Below are positions 1 through 8,088 of a DNA stretch of 64,000 nucleotides, in pieces; position 1 is the stretch's first letter, and every line of letters begins with the position of its first letter. The notes under the pieces were generated by a model. It made no database searches and was not told the origin of the DNA. It saw only the letters and a list, made by a program, of their open reading frames with translations. The stretch is from Streptomyces sp. ALI-76-A. GTDB taxonomy: Bacteria; Actinomycetota; Actinomycetes; Streptomycetales; Streptomycetaceae. Location of the stretch: assembly GCF_030287445.1 (NCBI RefSeq), contig NZ_JASVWB010000002.1:2108001-2172000 (forward strand), given 5' to 3'. The position numbers and the translations under genes are program-made.

Positions 1-49
1 AAGGCCGAGTCTAACGGGGTGGGGGTGGACGAATGCGCCCGCGGGCCGC

Positions 50-1186
50 TCAGGTCAGGTAGGCCGGAGCGCTCACGGGCAACGTAAATCGGAACTCGGC
101 GCCGCCGCCGGGAGCGCGGCCGACCGTGATGGTGCCGCCGTGGGCCTCGACGATGCCCTTGACGATGTAGAGCCCGAGGCCGGTGCCACCGCGCTTGCTG
201 CCCCGCCAGAAGCGGGTGAAGACGCGGTTCATGGACTCCTCCGGGATGCCGGCGCCCTCGTCGCTCACCGTGACCGACGTGCCGGTGTCCTCGTCCTCGC
301 GGGGGGACGCCGTGGGCGTGATGTCAATGGTGACGGTTCCCTCGCCGTGCCGCACCGCGTTTTCCAGCAGGTTGCTCAGCACCTGGTCGATCTTGTCGGG
401 GTCCGCCCACAGCGCGGGCAGCGGCTGTTCCAGGCGCAGCAGGAAGCGGTCGGCGGGCAGCCCGGCGGCGACGTAGGCCTGGACGTGCCGGCCCACGGCG
501 GCGCCCATGTCGACGGGCTGGCGGCGCACCTCCAGCCGCCCGGAGTCGATCCGGGAGATGTCCAGCAGCTCGGCGATGAGCCGGGTGACCCGGTCGGCGT
601 CCGCGTCGACGGTCTCCAGCATCAGCCGCTTCTGGTCGTCGGTGAACCGCTCCCACTTGGCGAGGAGGGTGGCGGTGAAGCCCTTGACGGAGGTGAGCGG
701 GGAGCGCAGTTCGTGGGCGACGGTGGCGATCAGCTCGGCGTGGCTGCGTTCGGTGCGGCGGCGGGCCTCGGTGTCCCGCAGCGAGACGACGACACGGCGG
801 ACGGGTCCGGTGGGTTCGCCGCGCACGTACCGCGCGGAGACCAGCACCTCACGCCCGCCGGGCAGCAGCAGGTTCCGCTCGGGCTGGCCGACCCGGATGG
901 CGAGGCCGCCGTACGGGTCGGTCAGCTGCCACCAGCGCCGTCCCTCCAGGTCTTCCAACGGGAGCGCCTTCTCCAGCGGTTGTCCGAGGGCTTCGGCGGC
1001 GGGGACGGCGGTGATGCGTTCGGCGGCGGCGTTGAAGCAGACGACGTGCCCGTGCTCGTCGGCGACGACCAGTCCGTCGGGCAGCTGGTCGGGGTCGATG
1101 CCGAGCTCGGCGAGGTCACCGGGCCGGGAGACCGGCGTCTGCCGCACGTCCCGTGCTCCCGGTGCGCTGCTCGTGCCGACGCTCAT
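50..1186 (-). CDS. PAS-domain sensor histidine kinase (soluble)
   Basis: A 378-residue protein with an N-terminal PAS domain (about residues 30-140), a HisKA dimerisation domain with the phospho-acceptor His158 in VAHELRSP, and a C-terminal HATPase domain with N-box (LLENAVRHG) and G-box (GTGLGLYIVKG). No membrane segment or signal peptide is visible, so it probably senses a cytoplasmic signal through PAS. No response regulator gene lies beside it, so it is an orphan kinase here. I chose the ATG at 1186; an in-frame GTG at 1198 would add four residues, but the only AGAGG-like ribosome site lies right against that GTG. It is transcribed in the same direction as the RNA methyltransferase gene 64 bp upstream. 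Family assignment is secure; the signal and partner are unknown. Confidence 0.9.
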   Translation of the reverse strand: MSVGTSSAPGARDVRQTPVSRPGDLAELGIDPDQLPDGLVVADEHGHVVCFNAAAERITAVPAAEALGQPLEKALPLEDLEGRRWWQLTDPYGGLAIRVGQPERNLLLPGGREVLVSARYVRGEPTGPVRRVVVSLRDTEARRRTERSHAELIATVAHELRSPLTSVKGFTATLLAKWERFTDDQKRLMLETVDADADRVTRLIAELLDISRIDSGRLEVRRQPVDMGAAVGRHVQAYVAAGLPADRFLLRLEQPLPALWADPDKIDQVLSNLLENAVRHGEGTVTIDITPTASPREDEDTGTSVTVSDEGAGIPEESMNRVFTRFWRGSKRGGTGLGLYIVKGIVEAHGGTITVGRAPGGGAEFRFTLPVSAPAYLT

Positions 1187-1250
1187 CCCCGTACCCACCT
1201 CTCAGACGGCCGCTCAGCTGGCGCAGTGGGCCCCCGGGCTGGTCACCCTA

Positions 1251-2099
1251 CTAGCTCTCGGTGACGGTGCGGCACCCTCCGGAGGCGCGCTGTGCACGGG
1301 CCGACGCGTAGAGACATACGGCGGCCGCGGTGGCGAGGTTCAGGCTCTCGGCCTTCCCGTGGATCGGGACGCGCACCACGGCGTCCGCGAGGGCACGGGT
1401 CTCCTCCGGGAGCCCCCAGGCCTCGTTGCCGAAGATCCAGGCGGTCGGCCCGCCCATGGTCCCCCGGTCCAGCTCGTCGTCGAGGTCGTGCGCCCCGGCG
1501 CCGTCGGCGGCGAGGATCCGCACACCGGTCCCCTTCAGGCCCTCGACCGCCTGCTCCACGGGGACACCGACGGCGACGGGCAGGTGGAACAGCGAACCCA
1601 CGGAGGCCCGTACGGCCTTGGGGTTGTAGAGGTCGACGGAGGCGTCGGTCAGGACGACGGCCTCGGCACCGGCGGCGTCCGCGCACCGCAGTACGGTGCC
1701 GGCGTTCCCGGGGTCCCGGACGTTCGCGAGGACGGCGACGAGCCGGGGCCGGGCCGCGAGGATCTCCTCGAAGGGGGTGTCGAGGAACCGGCAGACGCCG
1801 ACGAGGCCCTGCGGGGTGACGGTGGTCGAGATGTCGGCGATCACCTGCTCGTCGGCCAGGTGCACCCGGGCCCCGGCGTCGCGGGCCTCTCCGATGATGT
1901 CGGCGTACCGCTCGGCGGCGTCGGGCGTGGTGAAGAGCTCGACGAGGGTGGACGCGTGCCCGGCGGCCTCCCGCACGGCCTGCGGCCCCTCCGCGAGGAA
2001 CAGCCGCTCCTTGCCCCGGAAGTTCCGTCTGGCCAGCCGCCGGGCGGCGAGGACGCGGGCGGAACGGGGGGAGATCAGCTCGGGGGTGGCGGGGGCCAT
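1251..2099 (-). CDS. SpoU/TrmH-family RNA 2'-O-methyltransferase
   Basis: A 282-residue SPOUT methyltransferase that should transfer a methyl group from S-adenosylmethionine to a ribose 2'-OH of rRNA or tRNA. An N-terminal substrate-binding subdomain (LARRNFRGKERLFLAEG) precedes the trefoil-knot catalytic domain. The three SpoU motifs are visible: NVRDPGNAGTVLRCADAAGA, IFGNEAWGL and IPIHGKAESLNLATAAAV-like (here VPIHGKAESLNLATAAAV). The ATG at 2099 follows AAGGTGAG at close spacing; an in-frame GTG at 2108 sits inside that site and is less likely. It lies downstream of infC-rpmI-rplT on the same strand, separated by a strong hairpin, so it may be partly co-transcribed with the translation operon. 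The exact target nucleotide cannot be read from sequence. Confidence 0.9.
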   Translation of the reverse strand: MAPATPELISPRSARVLAARRLARRNFRGKERLFLAEGPQAVREAAGHASTLVELFTTPDAAERYADIIGEARDAGARVHLADEQVIADISTTVTPQGLVGVCRFLDTPFEEILAARPRLVAVLANVRDPGNAGTVLRCADAAGAEAVVLTDASVDLYNPKAVRASVGSLFHLPVAVGVPVEQAVEGLKGTGVRILAADGAGAHDLDDELDRGTMGGPTAWIFGNEAWGLPEETRALADAVVRVPIHGKAESLNLATAAAVCLYASARAQRASGGCRTVTES

Positions 2100-2127
2100 G
2101 CAACTCACCTTCGGTACCAGTCAGCAC

Positions 2128-2160
2128 AACGGACCCGCGGGCGGTGCCCACGGGTCCGTT
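2128..2160 (-). terminator. Hairpin after rplT
   Basis: A perfect 10-bp stem (AACGGACCCG at 2128-2137 paired with CGGGTCCGTT at 2151-2160) closes a 13-nt loop between the rplT stop and the RNA methyltransferase start. There is no clear U tract on the transcript side, so it could be a partial terminator or an RNA-processing site rather than a full stop. The structure is seen directly; the function is inferred. Confidence 0.55.
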
Positions 2161-2188
2161 CAGTCATGTCGGCTCTGGGCCGGCGGCG

Positions 2189-2572
2189 TCACGCAGCCTT
2201 CGGCGCGTTCACGTCCGACGGCAGCGCCTTCTGGGCCACCTCGACGAGCGCGGCGAACGCGCCGGCGTCGTTCACGGCCAGCTCGGCCAGGATCTTGCGG
2301 TCGACCTCGACGTTCGCGGCCTTCAGACCCTGGATGAAGCGGTTGTACGTGATGCCGTTGGCGCGGGCAGCGGCGTTGATGCGCTGGATCCACAGCTGGC
2401 GGAAGTCACCCTTGCGCTTCTTGCGGTCGTTGTAGTTGTAGACCAGCGAGTGGGTGACCTGCTCCTTGGCCTTGCGGTACAGGCGCGAACGCTGACCGCG
2501 GTAGCCGGAGGCCTGCTCGAGGATCGCCCGGCGCTTCTTGTGGGCGTTGACTGCCCGCTTGACGCGTGCCAC
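2189..2572 (-). CDS. rplT: 50S ribosomal protein L20
   Basis: A 127-residue L20, the normal family length, with the basic N-terminal arm ([20 protein letters not shown], then [12 protein letters not shown]) that threads into 23S rRNA, and the globular C-terminal domain that in other bacteria can bind its own mRNA. It is an early assembly protein of the large subunit. It is the last gene of the conserved infC-rpmI-rplT operon, 98 bp after rpmI, with a hairpin just downstream. In E. coli and Bacillus, L20 represses this operon; whether it does so here is unknown. No oddities in length or composition. Confidence 0.98.
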   Translation of the reverse strand: MARVKRAVNAHKKRRAILEQASGYRGQRSRLYRKAKEQVTHSLVYNYNDRKKRKGDFRQLWIQRINAAARANGITYNRFIQGLKAANVEVDRKILAELAVNDAGAFAALVEVAQKALPSDVNAPKAA

Positions 2573-2670
2573 TTGTTAACTCCTTGTAGCGGGGCCGCGG
2601 TGGGACTCACGCGGCCCGGAAACGATTGGGTCCCGGTCCTGACGTACGACGGCGCTCGCGCGCCGACGGG

Positions 2671-2865
2671 TCACTTGCCGAGAAGCTTCTTGATCTTCTT
2701 GGCGTCGCCCGGGGCCATCTCGGCGTTGCCGGTGAGGCGACGCGTCACTCGGGACGACTTGTGCTCGAGCAGGTGGCGCTTGCCGGCGCGCTCGCGCAGC
2801 ACCTTGCCGGAGCCGGTGATCTTGAAGCGCTTGCTGGCACCGCTGTGCGACTTGTTCTTCGGCAT
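2671..2865 (-). CDS. rpmI: 50S ribosomal protein L35
   Basis: A 64-residue L35 with the family N-terminus [20 protein letters not shown] and a lysine-rich C-terminus ending [10 protein letters not shown]. It is a small component of the large ribosomal subunit. I set the start at the ATG at 2865, which begins the family consensus and is preceded by GAGGAGACAACGGCGCT, a good ribosome-binding site. An in-frame upstream start at 2922 would add 19 residues with no family match. It lies between infC (111 bp upstream) and rplT in the standard order. Confidence 0.97.
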   Translation of the reverse strand: MPKNKSHSGASKRFKITGSGKVLRERAGKRHLLEHKSSRVTRRLTGNAEMAPGDAKKIKKLLGK

Positions 2866-2976
2866 AGCGCCGTTGTCTCCTCGTCGGTGGCGCTCCCGTG
2901 CCCGGTCACGAAAACCGGGCACTCTGGAGCGTCGCTCTTGTATCGGTTATGTCCTGGGGACTGGCGTCCCCCGGGA

Positions 2977-3654
2977 TCACGCCTCGGCGGAAGCCTCGGC
3001 AGGGGCCTCGGCGGTGTCCTCGGTGATCTCGGCGTCCTCGTCGAGATCGGTCTCCGCGGCGTTCTGCGACTTGCCGGGGTTGGCCTTCGCTTCAGCCTTG
3101 CGGGCTTCCTGCGCCTGGCGCGCCTCGGCCATCGCCTCGGTCTTCTTCTTGTGCGGACCGAGAACCATGATCATGTTGCGGCCGTCCTGCTTCGGGTTCG
3201 ACTCCACGAACCCGAGGTCGGCCACGTCCTCCGCGAGACGCTGCAGCAGTCGGTAGCCGAGTTCCGGCCGGGACTGCTCGCGACCACGGAACATGATCGT
3301 GATCTTGACCTTGTCGCCCTGCTTGAGGAACCGGACGACGTGACCCTTCTTGGTGTCATAGTCGTGCGGGTCGATCTTCGGCCGGAGTTTCATCTCCTTG
3401 ATGACCGTGTGCGCCTGGTTCTTGCGCGCCTCACGGGCCTTCATGGCCGACTCGTACTTGAACTTCCCGTAGTCCATGAGCTTGCACACAGGCGGACGGG
3501 CGGTCGCCGCCACCTCGACCAGGTCCAGGTCGTACTCCTGCGCAAGCTCCAGTGCCTTGGCCAGTGGGACGATGCCCACCTGCTCGCCACTGGGACCGAC
3601 AAGTCGCACCTCTGGAACGCGAATCCGGTCGTTGATGCGGGGCTCGGCGCTGAT
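2977..3654 (-). CDS. infC: Translation initiation factor IF-3, apparent AUC start
   Basis: IF-3 binds the 30S subunit, prevents premature 50S joining and monitors the start codon. The N-domain ([20 protein letters not shown]), the lysine-rich linker and the C-domain ([33 protein letters not shown]) are all present. After about residue 180 there is an acidic/alanine tail typical of streptomycetes. The conserved N-terminus has no ATG, GTG or TTG. The only codon correctly placed behind the strong AGGAGG site (about 3661-3666) is ATC at 3652-3654, giving a 225-residue protein that starts [14 protein letters not shown] at 3609 would remove 15 conserved residues. Non-AUG/GUG/UUG starts are a known hallmark of infC and allow IF-3 to repress its own synthesis. 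Confidence 0.93.
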   Translation of the reverse strand: MSAEPRINDRIRVPEVRLVGPSGEQVGIVPLAKALELAQEYDLDLVEVAATARPPVCKLMDYGKFKYESAMKAREARKNQAHTVIKEMKLRPKIDPHDYDTKKGHVVRFLKQGDKVKITIMFRGREQSRPELGYRLLQRLAEDVADLGFVESNPKQDGRNMIMVLGPHKKKTEAMAEARQAQEARKAEAKANPGKSQNAAETDLDEDAEITEDTAEAPAEASAEA

Positions 3655-3656
3655 GG

Positions 3657-3668
3657 ATCCTCCTCGGT
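3657..3668 (-). promoter_or_regulatory. infC ribosome-binding site that fixes an AUC start
   Basis: On the minus strand AGGAGG (with CCGAGGAGGATCC around it) lies four bases before ATC AGC GCC GAG. Translation upstream in this frame shows no conserved IF-3 sequence, so this site supports initiation at AUC. Confidence 0.7.
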
Positions 3669-3738
3669 TAGCACCACACGGCGGTCTGGCGGACAGCCGC
3701 GTATGTCTCGTGTGACAGACCTAACCGCGCCGAAGCAC

Positions 3739-3768
3739 AAAAAATACCCCGGACAGTCACAAGCGGGG
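3739..3768 (-). terminator. Terminator-like hairpin in the infC leader
   Basis: Read on the minus strand, CCCCG (3768-3764) pairs with CGGGG (3751-3747) across a 12-nt loop and is followed at once by UAUUUUUU. This is a rho-independent terminator shape, unusual for such a GC-rich genome, and it lies about 85 bases before the infC start. Just upstream, GCTCC and GGAGC can form a second stem that abuts the terminator arm, so an attenuation switch for infC-rpmI-rplT is plausible. No experimental support is known to me. Confidence 0.5.
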
Positions 3769-4053
3769 CTCCAAGCACTACCGGAGCACCGCCGCGATGA
3801 CCGCGGGGCGCTTTCGGGCGACTCCATCGTCCGTACGGAACGATGGCGGCCGCCTGACCGGGTGACCCGCCGTCCCGGGGGACGGTCAGGTGGGAGATCG
3901 GAGCCTCCACTTGTGGGCCGGTCACACTTACACACATGCGTGTCCGGCCGGTCGTCACACAAGGTTAGCAGTTCGTCGGGGGGCACGCTAATCCGGCGTC
4001 TGCCCCTCCTCCTGCTGTCAGGGGGAGGGGCACCGGGCCCTATCGTGTCCCCC

Positions 4054-4422
4054 ATGAGTGAGACCTCCCCCGCCGGCCCCGCCGAGCAGCCCGACTTCGA
4101 CGCGATGACCCGCGACATCGCCGAGGTCCCCGCCGTCGAGGTGATCGTGACGGTCGCCGTCAACCTGATGAGCGCCGCCGCCGTGAAGCTCGGCCTGACG
4201 GAGGAGGGCGACAAGTACAAGGACCTGGACGAGGCCCGCAAACTGATCCACGCCCTCGCCGGCCTGCTGGACGGCAGCGCGACCGAGATCAGTTCCTTCC
4301 ACGCGGCGCCGCTGCGGGACGGCCTGAAGTCCCTCCAACTGGCGTTCCGCGAGGCGTCCCTCGTCCCGGACGAGCCGGGCCAGGGGCCGGGCGAGAAGTA
4401 CACCGGCCCGATCTACGGCTAG
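4054..4422 (+). CDS. DUF1844 family protein
   Basis: A 122-residue cytoplasmic protein matching the DUF1844 family of unknown function, common beside infC in actinobacteria. The core (about residues 15-100) is helical and contains VEVIVTVAVNLMSAAAVKLGL followed by an acidic linker (TEEGDKYKDLDEARKLIHAL). The C-terminus is proline/glycine rich. The ATG at 4054 is the first plausible start. The stop TAG at 4420-4422 lies inside a CTAG that is also the left end of a 169-bp repeat element, so the last codon may have been set by insertion of that element. I cannot give a biochemical role. Confidence 0.85.
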   Translation: MSETSPAGPAEQPDFDAMTRDIAEVPAVEVIVTVAVNLMSAAAVKLGLTEEGDKYKDLDEARKLIHALAGLLDGSATEISSFHAAPLRDGLKSLQLAFREASLVPDEPGQGPGEKYTGPIYG

Positions 4423-4587
4423 TGCCGCGGCAGGCAACGTTCGCCCGTCAAGGAGCGGCGTCCGGTGCGTGCTCTCGGCGTGCCGGCCGGAAGCCCTCGT
4501 ACTGGATGTACTCGGGCTTTCGTCCGGTGCGGCGAGAGGGCGTGCCGGGCGTCGCGACGGGGCGAACGTCGCCTGCCACGGCACTAG
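4419..4587. repeat. 169-bp MITE-like inverted-repeat element, copy 1
   Basis: The element is bounded by CTAG at both ends. The left end CTAGTGCCGCGGCAGGC and the inverted right end CTAGTGCCGTGGCAGGC match over about 28 bases with two differences. The interior folds on itself: AAGCCCTCGTAC pairs with GTACTCGGGCTT at the centre, so the whole unit is a long imperfect palindrome with no open reading frame of note. A second copy of exactly the same length lies at 49086-49254 in the same orientation, differing at only a handful of positions. It looks like a non-autonomous, transposase-mobilised unit; the CTAG ends resemble the CWAG-type target preference of IS5-group elements, which is inference. 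Confidence 0.85.
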
Positions 4588-4609
4588 CCCGGCCCGGCCC
4601 ACGGCCGGC

Positions 4610-5341
4610 TCAGTCGCGTACGTACAAGGGCTCGCCCGGCGGCGTTGCCCCGGCCGGCAGGAGTGCCAGGTCGAGGCCGCGCACCAGGCGGGCCCTGAGT
4701 GTGTCGTCGGCGGCGAGGCGCTCCGCGACCGCGCGGGCGGCCTCGGCCGGGGGCGCGGACGCGTCCAGGACGAGCGCGAGGGTGCCGTCGGCCTGTCCGG
4801 GCCCGAGGTAGGCACGCAGGACGCCCGGCTCGGCGGCCACCGCGGCGCGTACCGCGTCGCGCACGGCCGGGTCGGCGAGCGGGTCGGCCGTCGTGCGGCC
4901 CTCCGCGAGCGCGAGCAGCGCGGGCCCGGTCAGCTCGTACGGCACCGGTCCGGCCAGGTCGAGCACGATGGTGTCGGCCTTCTCGTGCGCGGCGGCACGC
5001 AGGGCCTGGTGCAGGGGTACGGCGACGGGGCGGGCCGCCGGGTCCCAGCGGGCCAGCGACTCGGTGGAGGTGAAGGCGGGCAGGGCCGTGCGCGGGCCGG
5101 CCTTCAGGGTGGGGACGGCCATGTCGCTGGTCTTCTCGTGGCGCAGCCCGTTCTCGTCCTCCTCCACCTCGCCGAGCACGGCGACCACGGGCACGAGCAG
5201 CCGGGCGCCCCTGAGCGCCTCCAGGACGGTGCCCTCGGCGCCGCGGTCCTCGGCCCAGGCGGCGAGCGCCGCGCTCAGCCGGGGATCGGCCGAGCCGTCG
5301 TCGTCGGAGAAGCCGGAGTCGGGAATGTTCTTGTTCGCCAC
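4610..5341 (-). CDS. SseB-family protein
   Basis: A protein of about 243 residues related to the SseB family (named from enhanced serine sensitivity in E. coli); actinobacterial members have no established role. An N-terminal half (LSAALAAWAEDRGAEGTVLE, then ARLLVPVVAVLGEVEEDENG, then SDMAVPTLKAGPRTALPAFTS) gives the typical SseB N-domain. The C-terminal half is alanine/leucine rich with the family's second domain. I start at the GTG at 5341 (VANKNIPDSGF) because the sequence upstream in frame looks non-coding, though the ribosome site there (AGGGA at 2-nt spacing) is weak; an ATG at 5437 is the alternative. It is transcribed towards the repeat element and divergent from the beta-lactamase-fold gene. 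Confidence 0.8.
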   Translation of the reverse strand: MANKNIPDSGFSDDDGSADPRLSAALAAWAEDRGAEGTVLEALRGARLLVPVVAVLGEVEEDENGLRHEKTSDMAVPTLKAGPRTALPAFTSTESLARWDPAARPVAVPLHQALRAAAHEKADTIVLDLAGPVPYELTGPALLALAEGRTTADPLADPAVRDAVRAAVAAEPGVLRAYLGPGQADGTLALVLDASAPPAEAARAVAERLAADDTLRARLVRGLDLALLPAGATPPGEPLYVRD

Positions 5342-5491
5342 GGTCCCTGACCCTATCGGGGGGATGCTGCTGCGCTTGTGCGGGTCCGGAAACCCGCCCG
5401 TGACGCCTTTCACGGCTTTCTCAGAAATCCCTGACACACCCCTAACCTCCGCCTAACGGACCGCACAGTCGGGGCGCCCAGCATCGCGGGC

Positions 5492-6562
5492 ATGGAGTCC
5501 TCCAGAGCCGCTCGCAGCCACCGCTCCCGTCCGTCCCGGCGGCGCCCCCTGCTGTACACCGCGCTCGCCTCCGTCGCGATCGTCGGCGGCACGGCAGCGG
5601 GAACGGTGTACGTGAAGGCGCAGGCGCATGCCGGCCAGGGCGCCGTATCGTCGGCGGCGACGCTGTCGGCCTCGCCGGCCGGGCCGGCCTCCCCGACGGC
5701 CGCGGCCTCGGCTTCGGCCCCTGAGGGCTCCGAGGCCGGGGAGGCGACGGTGGAATCCAGGGCGGAGCCGACGGTGGGCCACTCCCTGTCGGCCGACACC
5801 CTGCTGGCCGACGCCATGCGGGCGGTGAGCAGGGCGGACACCGCTCGGGTGTCGGTGGCGGTGCTGGACCTGGACTCCGGGCGGAGCGCCGCGTACGGCG
5901 ACGGGGTCTTCGACACGGCGAGCATCGTCAAGGTCGACATCCTGGCGGCGCTGCTGCTCCGGGCGCAGGACGCGGGCACGCGGCTCACCGCGCGGGAGAG
6001 GGCGTACGCCACGGCGATGATCGAGAACAGTGACAACACGTCCGCGTCGGCGCTGTGGGAGGACATCGGCGGGGCGGACGGGCTCGACGCGGCCAACAAG
6101 CGGTTCGGGCTCACGGACACCGAGGGCGGCGACGGGGCGCTGTGGGGGCTGACCCAGACCACGGCCGCCGACCAGCTCACCCTGCTGGAGCAAGTCTTCG
6201 GGGACGACTCGGAGCTGAGCGAGGCCTCGCGAACGTATCTGCGGGGGCTGATGGGGCGGATAGCCGCCGACCAGCGCTGGGGGGTGTCGGCGGCGGCCGA
6301 CGGCTCCGCGTGGGCCCTGAAGAACGGCTGGCTGGCGCGCAGCACGAGCGGTCTGTGGGACGTCAACAGCGTCGGGCGGGTCACCGTGGACGGTCGCGAC
6401 TACCTGGTGGCCGCGCTGTCGAACGGCAACCCGACGAAGGCGCGGGGCATCTCACTGGTCGAGGCGGCGGCGAAGGCGGCGGTGTCGGCGGTCACCGGCG
6501 ACGGTACGGCCGCCCCGGCGTCCGCGGCGGCCGTACCGTCGCCCGGGTCCGCGGCGGAGTAG
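5492..6562 (+). CDS. Membrane-anchored or secreted class A beta-lactamase-fold serine hydrolase
   Basis: A 356-residue protein with a basic N-terminus, one hydrophobic segment (about residues 20-42), a low-complexity Ala/Ser/Pro linker (about 50-100) and a catalytic domain of the serine beta-lactamase/PBP fold. The three family motifs are present: SIVK (Ser144, Lys147), SDN (180-182) and KNG (277-279, replacing KTG). The Glu166-type omega-loop motif is not obvious, so it may be a DD-peptidase-like or inactive hydrolase rather than a true beta-lactamase. The hydrophobic segment lacks a clear cleavage site, so it is likely anchored facing out. It stands alone, divergent from the SseB gene. Confidence 0.85.
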   Translation: MESSRAARSHRSRPSRRRPLLYTALASVAIVGGTAAGTVYVKAQAHAGQGAVSSAATLSASPAGPASPTAAASASAPEGSEAGEATVESRAEPTVGHSLSADTLLADAMRAVSRADTARVSVAVLDLDSGRSAAYGDGVFDTASIVKVDILAALLLRAQDAGTRLTARERAYATAMIENSDNTSASALWEDIGGADGLDAANKRFGLTDTEGGDGALWGLTQTTAADQLTLLEQVFGDDSELSEASRTYLRGLMGRIAADQRWGVSAAADGSAWALKNGWLARSTSGLWDVNSVGRVTVDGRDYLVAALSNGNPTKARGISLVEAAAKAAVSAVTGDGTAAPASAAAVPSPGSAAE

Positions 6563-6759
6563 CCGGGAGGCGGCTGGTCCGGGCCGGGGAGGCACAGCCG
6601 GGGCGCGCATCCTGGGGCGGGGACTGTCAGTGACGGGCTGTCAGTGGCGGACCAGGCAGAAGGGATGCCCGGCCGGGTCCGCGTGGACGCGCCGGCCCCG
6701 CCGGCCGGAGCCGCCGTCGAGCAGGGGCGCACCGGCGGCCGGCACCTCCTCCTGCGCGA

Positions 6760-8088
6760 TCAGGTCCACTGGTCGTGGGTCTCGTAGCCGTCCTGGGAGC
6801 GCGGCCCGCGCCGGCCGCGCCACACGACCACCGCCACGATCAGCAGCACACCGCCGAAGCCGCCCGCGAGGGGGGCCGCCCAGCCGGCGGGACCGTCGCC
6901 CTCCTCGGCGGTGTCCGGGCCGGCGCCGAAGTACGTGTCGCCGTACGAAGCGGCCTTCAGGCCCTCCGGCTCGAGCCGGCCGGCCGCGGTGAGGGCGGCG
7001 GCCGGGTCGATGAAGCCGAAGCCCCGGGAGTCGTCGCGGCCGTCGGCCGGGGCGTTGCGGGCCGTGTCCTCCAGGAGCTGCTTGATCTGGGCGGGGGTCA
7101 GGCCGGGGTGGGCGGCCCGGATGAGCGCGACCGCGCCGGAGACGAAGGCGGACGCGGCGCTGGTGCCCCAGCCCTCGTAGTACCTGTGGTCGGGGGCGGC
7201 GATGACGACGTCGACGCCCGGGGCGCTGACCGTGGCGTACCAGCGGCGGGTGGAGAAGGAGGCCCGGGTGCCGAACTTGTCGACGGCGGTGGCGGCGATC
7301 ACGCCCGGGTAGGCGGCCGGGTAGGAGATGTGGTCCCCCTTCTCGCCGCCGTTGCCCGCGGAGGCGACGACCACGGAGCCCTTCCTGAGGGCGTACTGGA
7401 CGGCCTCGTCCTCGGCGGGTTCGGGGTGCGCGGAGGCGGAGTCGTCGCCGAGGGAGAGGTTGATGACGTCGGCGCCGTGGTCGGCGGCCCAGCGGATGCC
7501 GTCGGCGAGGGCGTTGCCGCGGGTGGTGCGGGCCTTGGCGCGCGCCGGGTCGTCGTCCTCCAGGATCACGCGGACGGGGAGGATCCTGGCCTCGGGGGCG
7601 ATGCCCATGACGCCGTCGGCGTTGCCGGCGCCGTGTCCGTGGCCGGCGATGATCCCGGCCATCGAGGTGCCGTGCTTGGCCCAGGCGGGGTCGCCGTCCT
7701 CGGCACCGAAGCCGATCATGTCCTTGCCGGCGAGGACGTTGCCGTCGAGGTCGGGGTGGTCGGCCTCGACGCCGGTGTCGAGGACGGCGACGGTGACGCC
7801 CGCGCCCTTCGTCGTACGCCAGGCCTCCTCGGTGCGCATGGCGTCGAGGGCCCACTGCTGGGCGCGGATGCCGTCGGCGTGCGCGGCGGTGGGCGGGACG
7901 AGGGCGACGGTGGCGGCGAGGAGGACGCTCAGGAGACCGGCCCTGCGGGTGCTGACAGGGATGCGGCTGATGGCGCTCATGTCGCTCATGGGGGGACTCG
8001 CGGGACGCATCCGGCCGCTGGCGCCCGTGCGGCTGACAGAGATCATCCGGCTGAGGCGGACGCGGATCACCCGGCTGATCGTGCTCAT
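6760..8088 (-). CDS. Mycosin-like S8 subtilisin protease with C-terminal membrane anchor
   Basis: A 442-residue subtilase with catalytic Asp104 (VAVLDTG), His139 (KHGTSMAG), oxyanion Asn246 (ASAGNGG) and Ser310 (GWGTSAAS). A signal-like hydrophobic stretch lies at about 47-68 after a long N-region, and a single C-terminal transmembrane segment at about 403-423 is followed by a basic cytoplasmic tail. This layout matches the mycosins (MycP) of type VII secretion systems, although no esx or ecc genes lie in this window. The ATG at 8088 overlaps the stop of the upstream gene (ATGA) and has a good GGAGAAG site. A later ATG near residue 34 would give a more ordinary signal peptide but has no ribosome site. 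The upstream coupled gene is likely its functional partner. Confidence 0.92.
   Translation of the reverse strand: MSTISRVIRVRLSRMISVSRTGASGRMRPASPPMSDMSAISRIPVSTRRAGLLSVLLAATVALVPPTAAHADGIRAQQWALDAMRTEEAWRTTKGAGVTVAVLDTGVEADHPDLDGNVLAGKDMIGFGAEDGDPAWAKHGTSMAGIIAGHGHGAGNADGVMGIAPEARILPVRVILEDDDPARAKARTTRGNALADGIRWAADHGADVINLSLGDDSASAHPEPAEDEAVQYALRKGSVVVASAGNGGEKGDHISYPAAYPGVIAATAVDKFGTRASFSTRRWYATVSAPGVDVVIAAPDHRYYEGWGTSAASAFVSGAVALIRAAHPGLTPAQIKQLLEDTARNAPADGRDDSRGFGFIDPAAALTAAGRLEPEGLKAASYGDTYFGAGPDTAEEGDGPAGWAAPLAGGFGGVLLIVAVVVWRGRRGPRSQDGYETHDQWT

Larger units (their letters stand above)
3655..4053. promoter_or_regulatory. Divergent intergenic region: infC leader and DUF1844 gene promoter
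   Basis: This gap of about 400 bp between divergent genes holds the infC 5' leader with its attenuator-like hairpin on the minus side and the promoter of the DUF1844 gene on the plus side. I see no further coding sequence in it and cannot assign exact -10 or -35 boxes. Confidence 0.5.
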
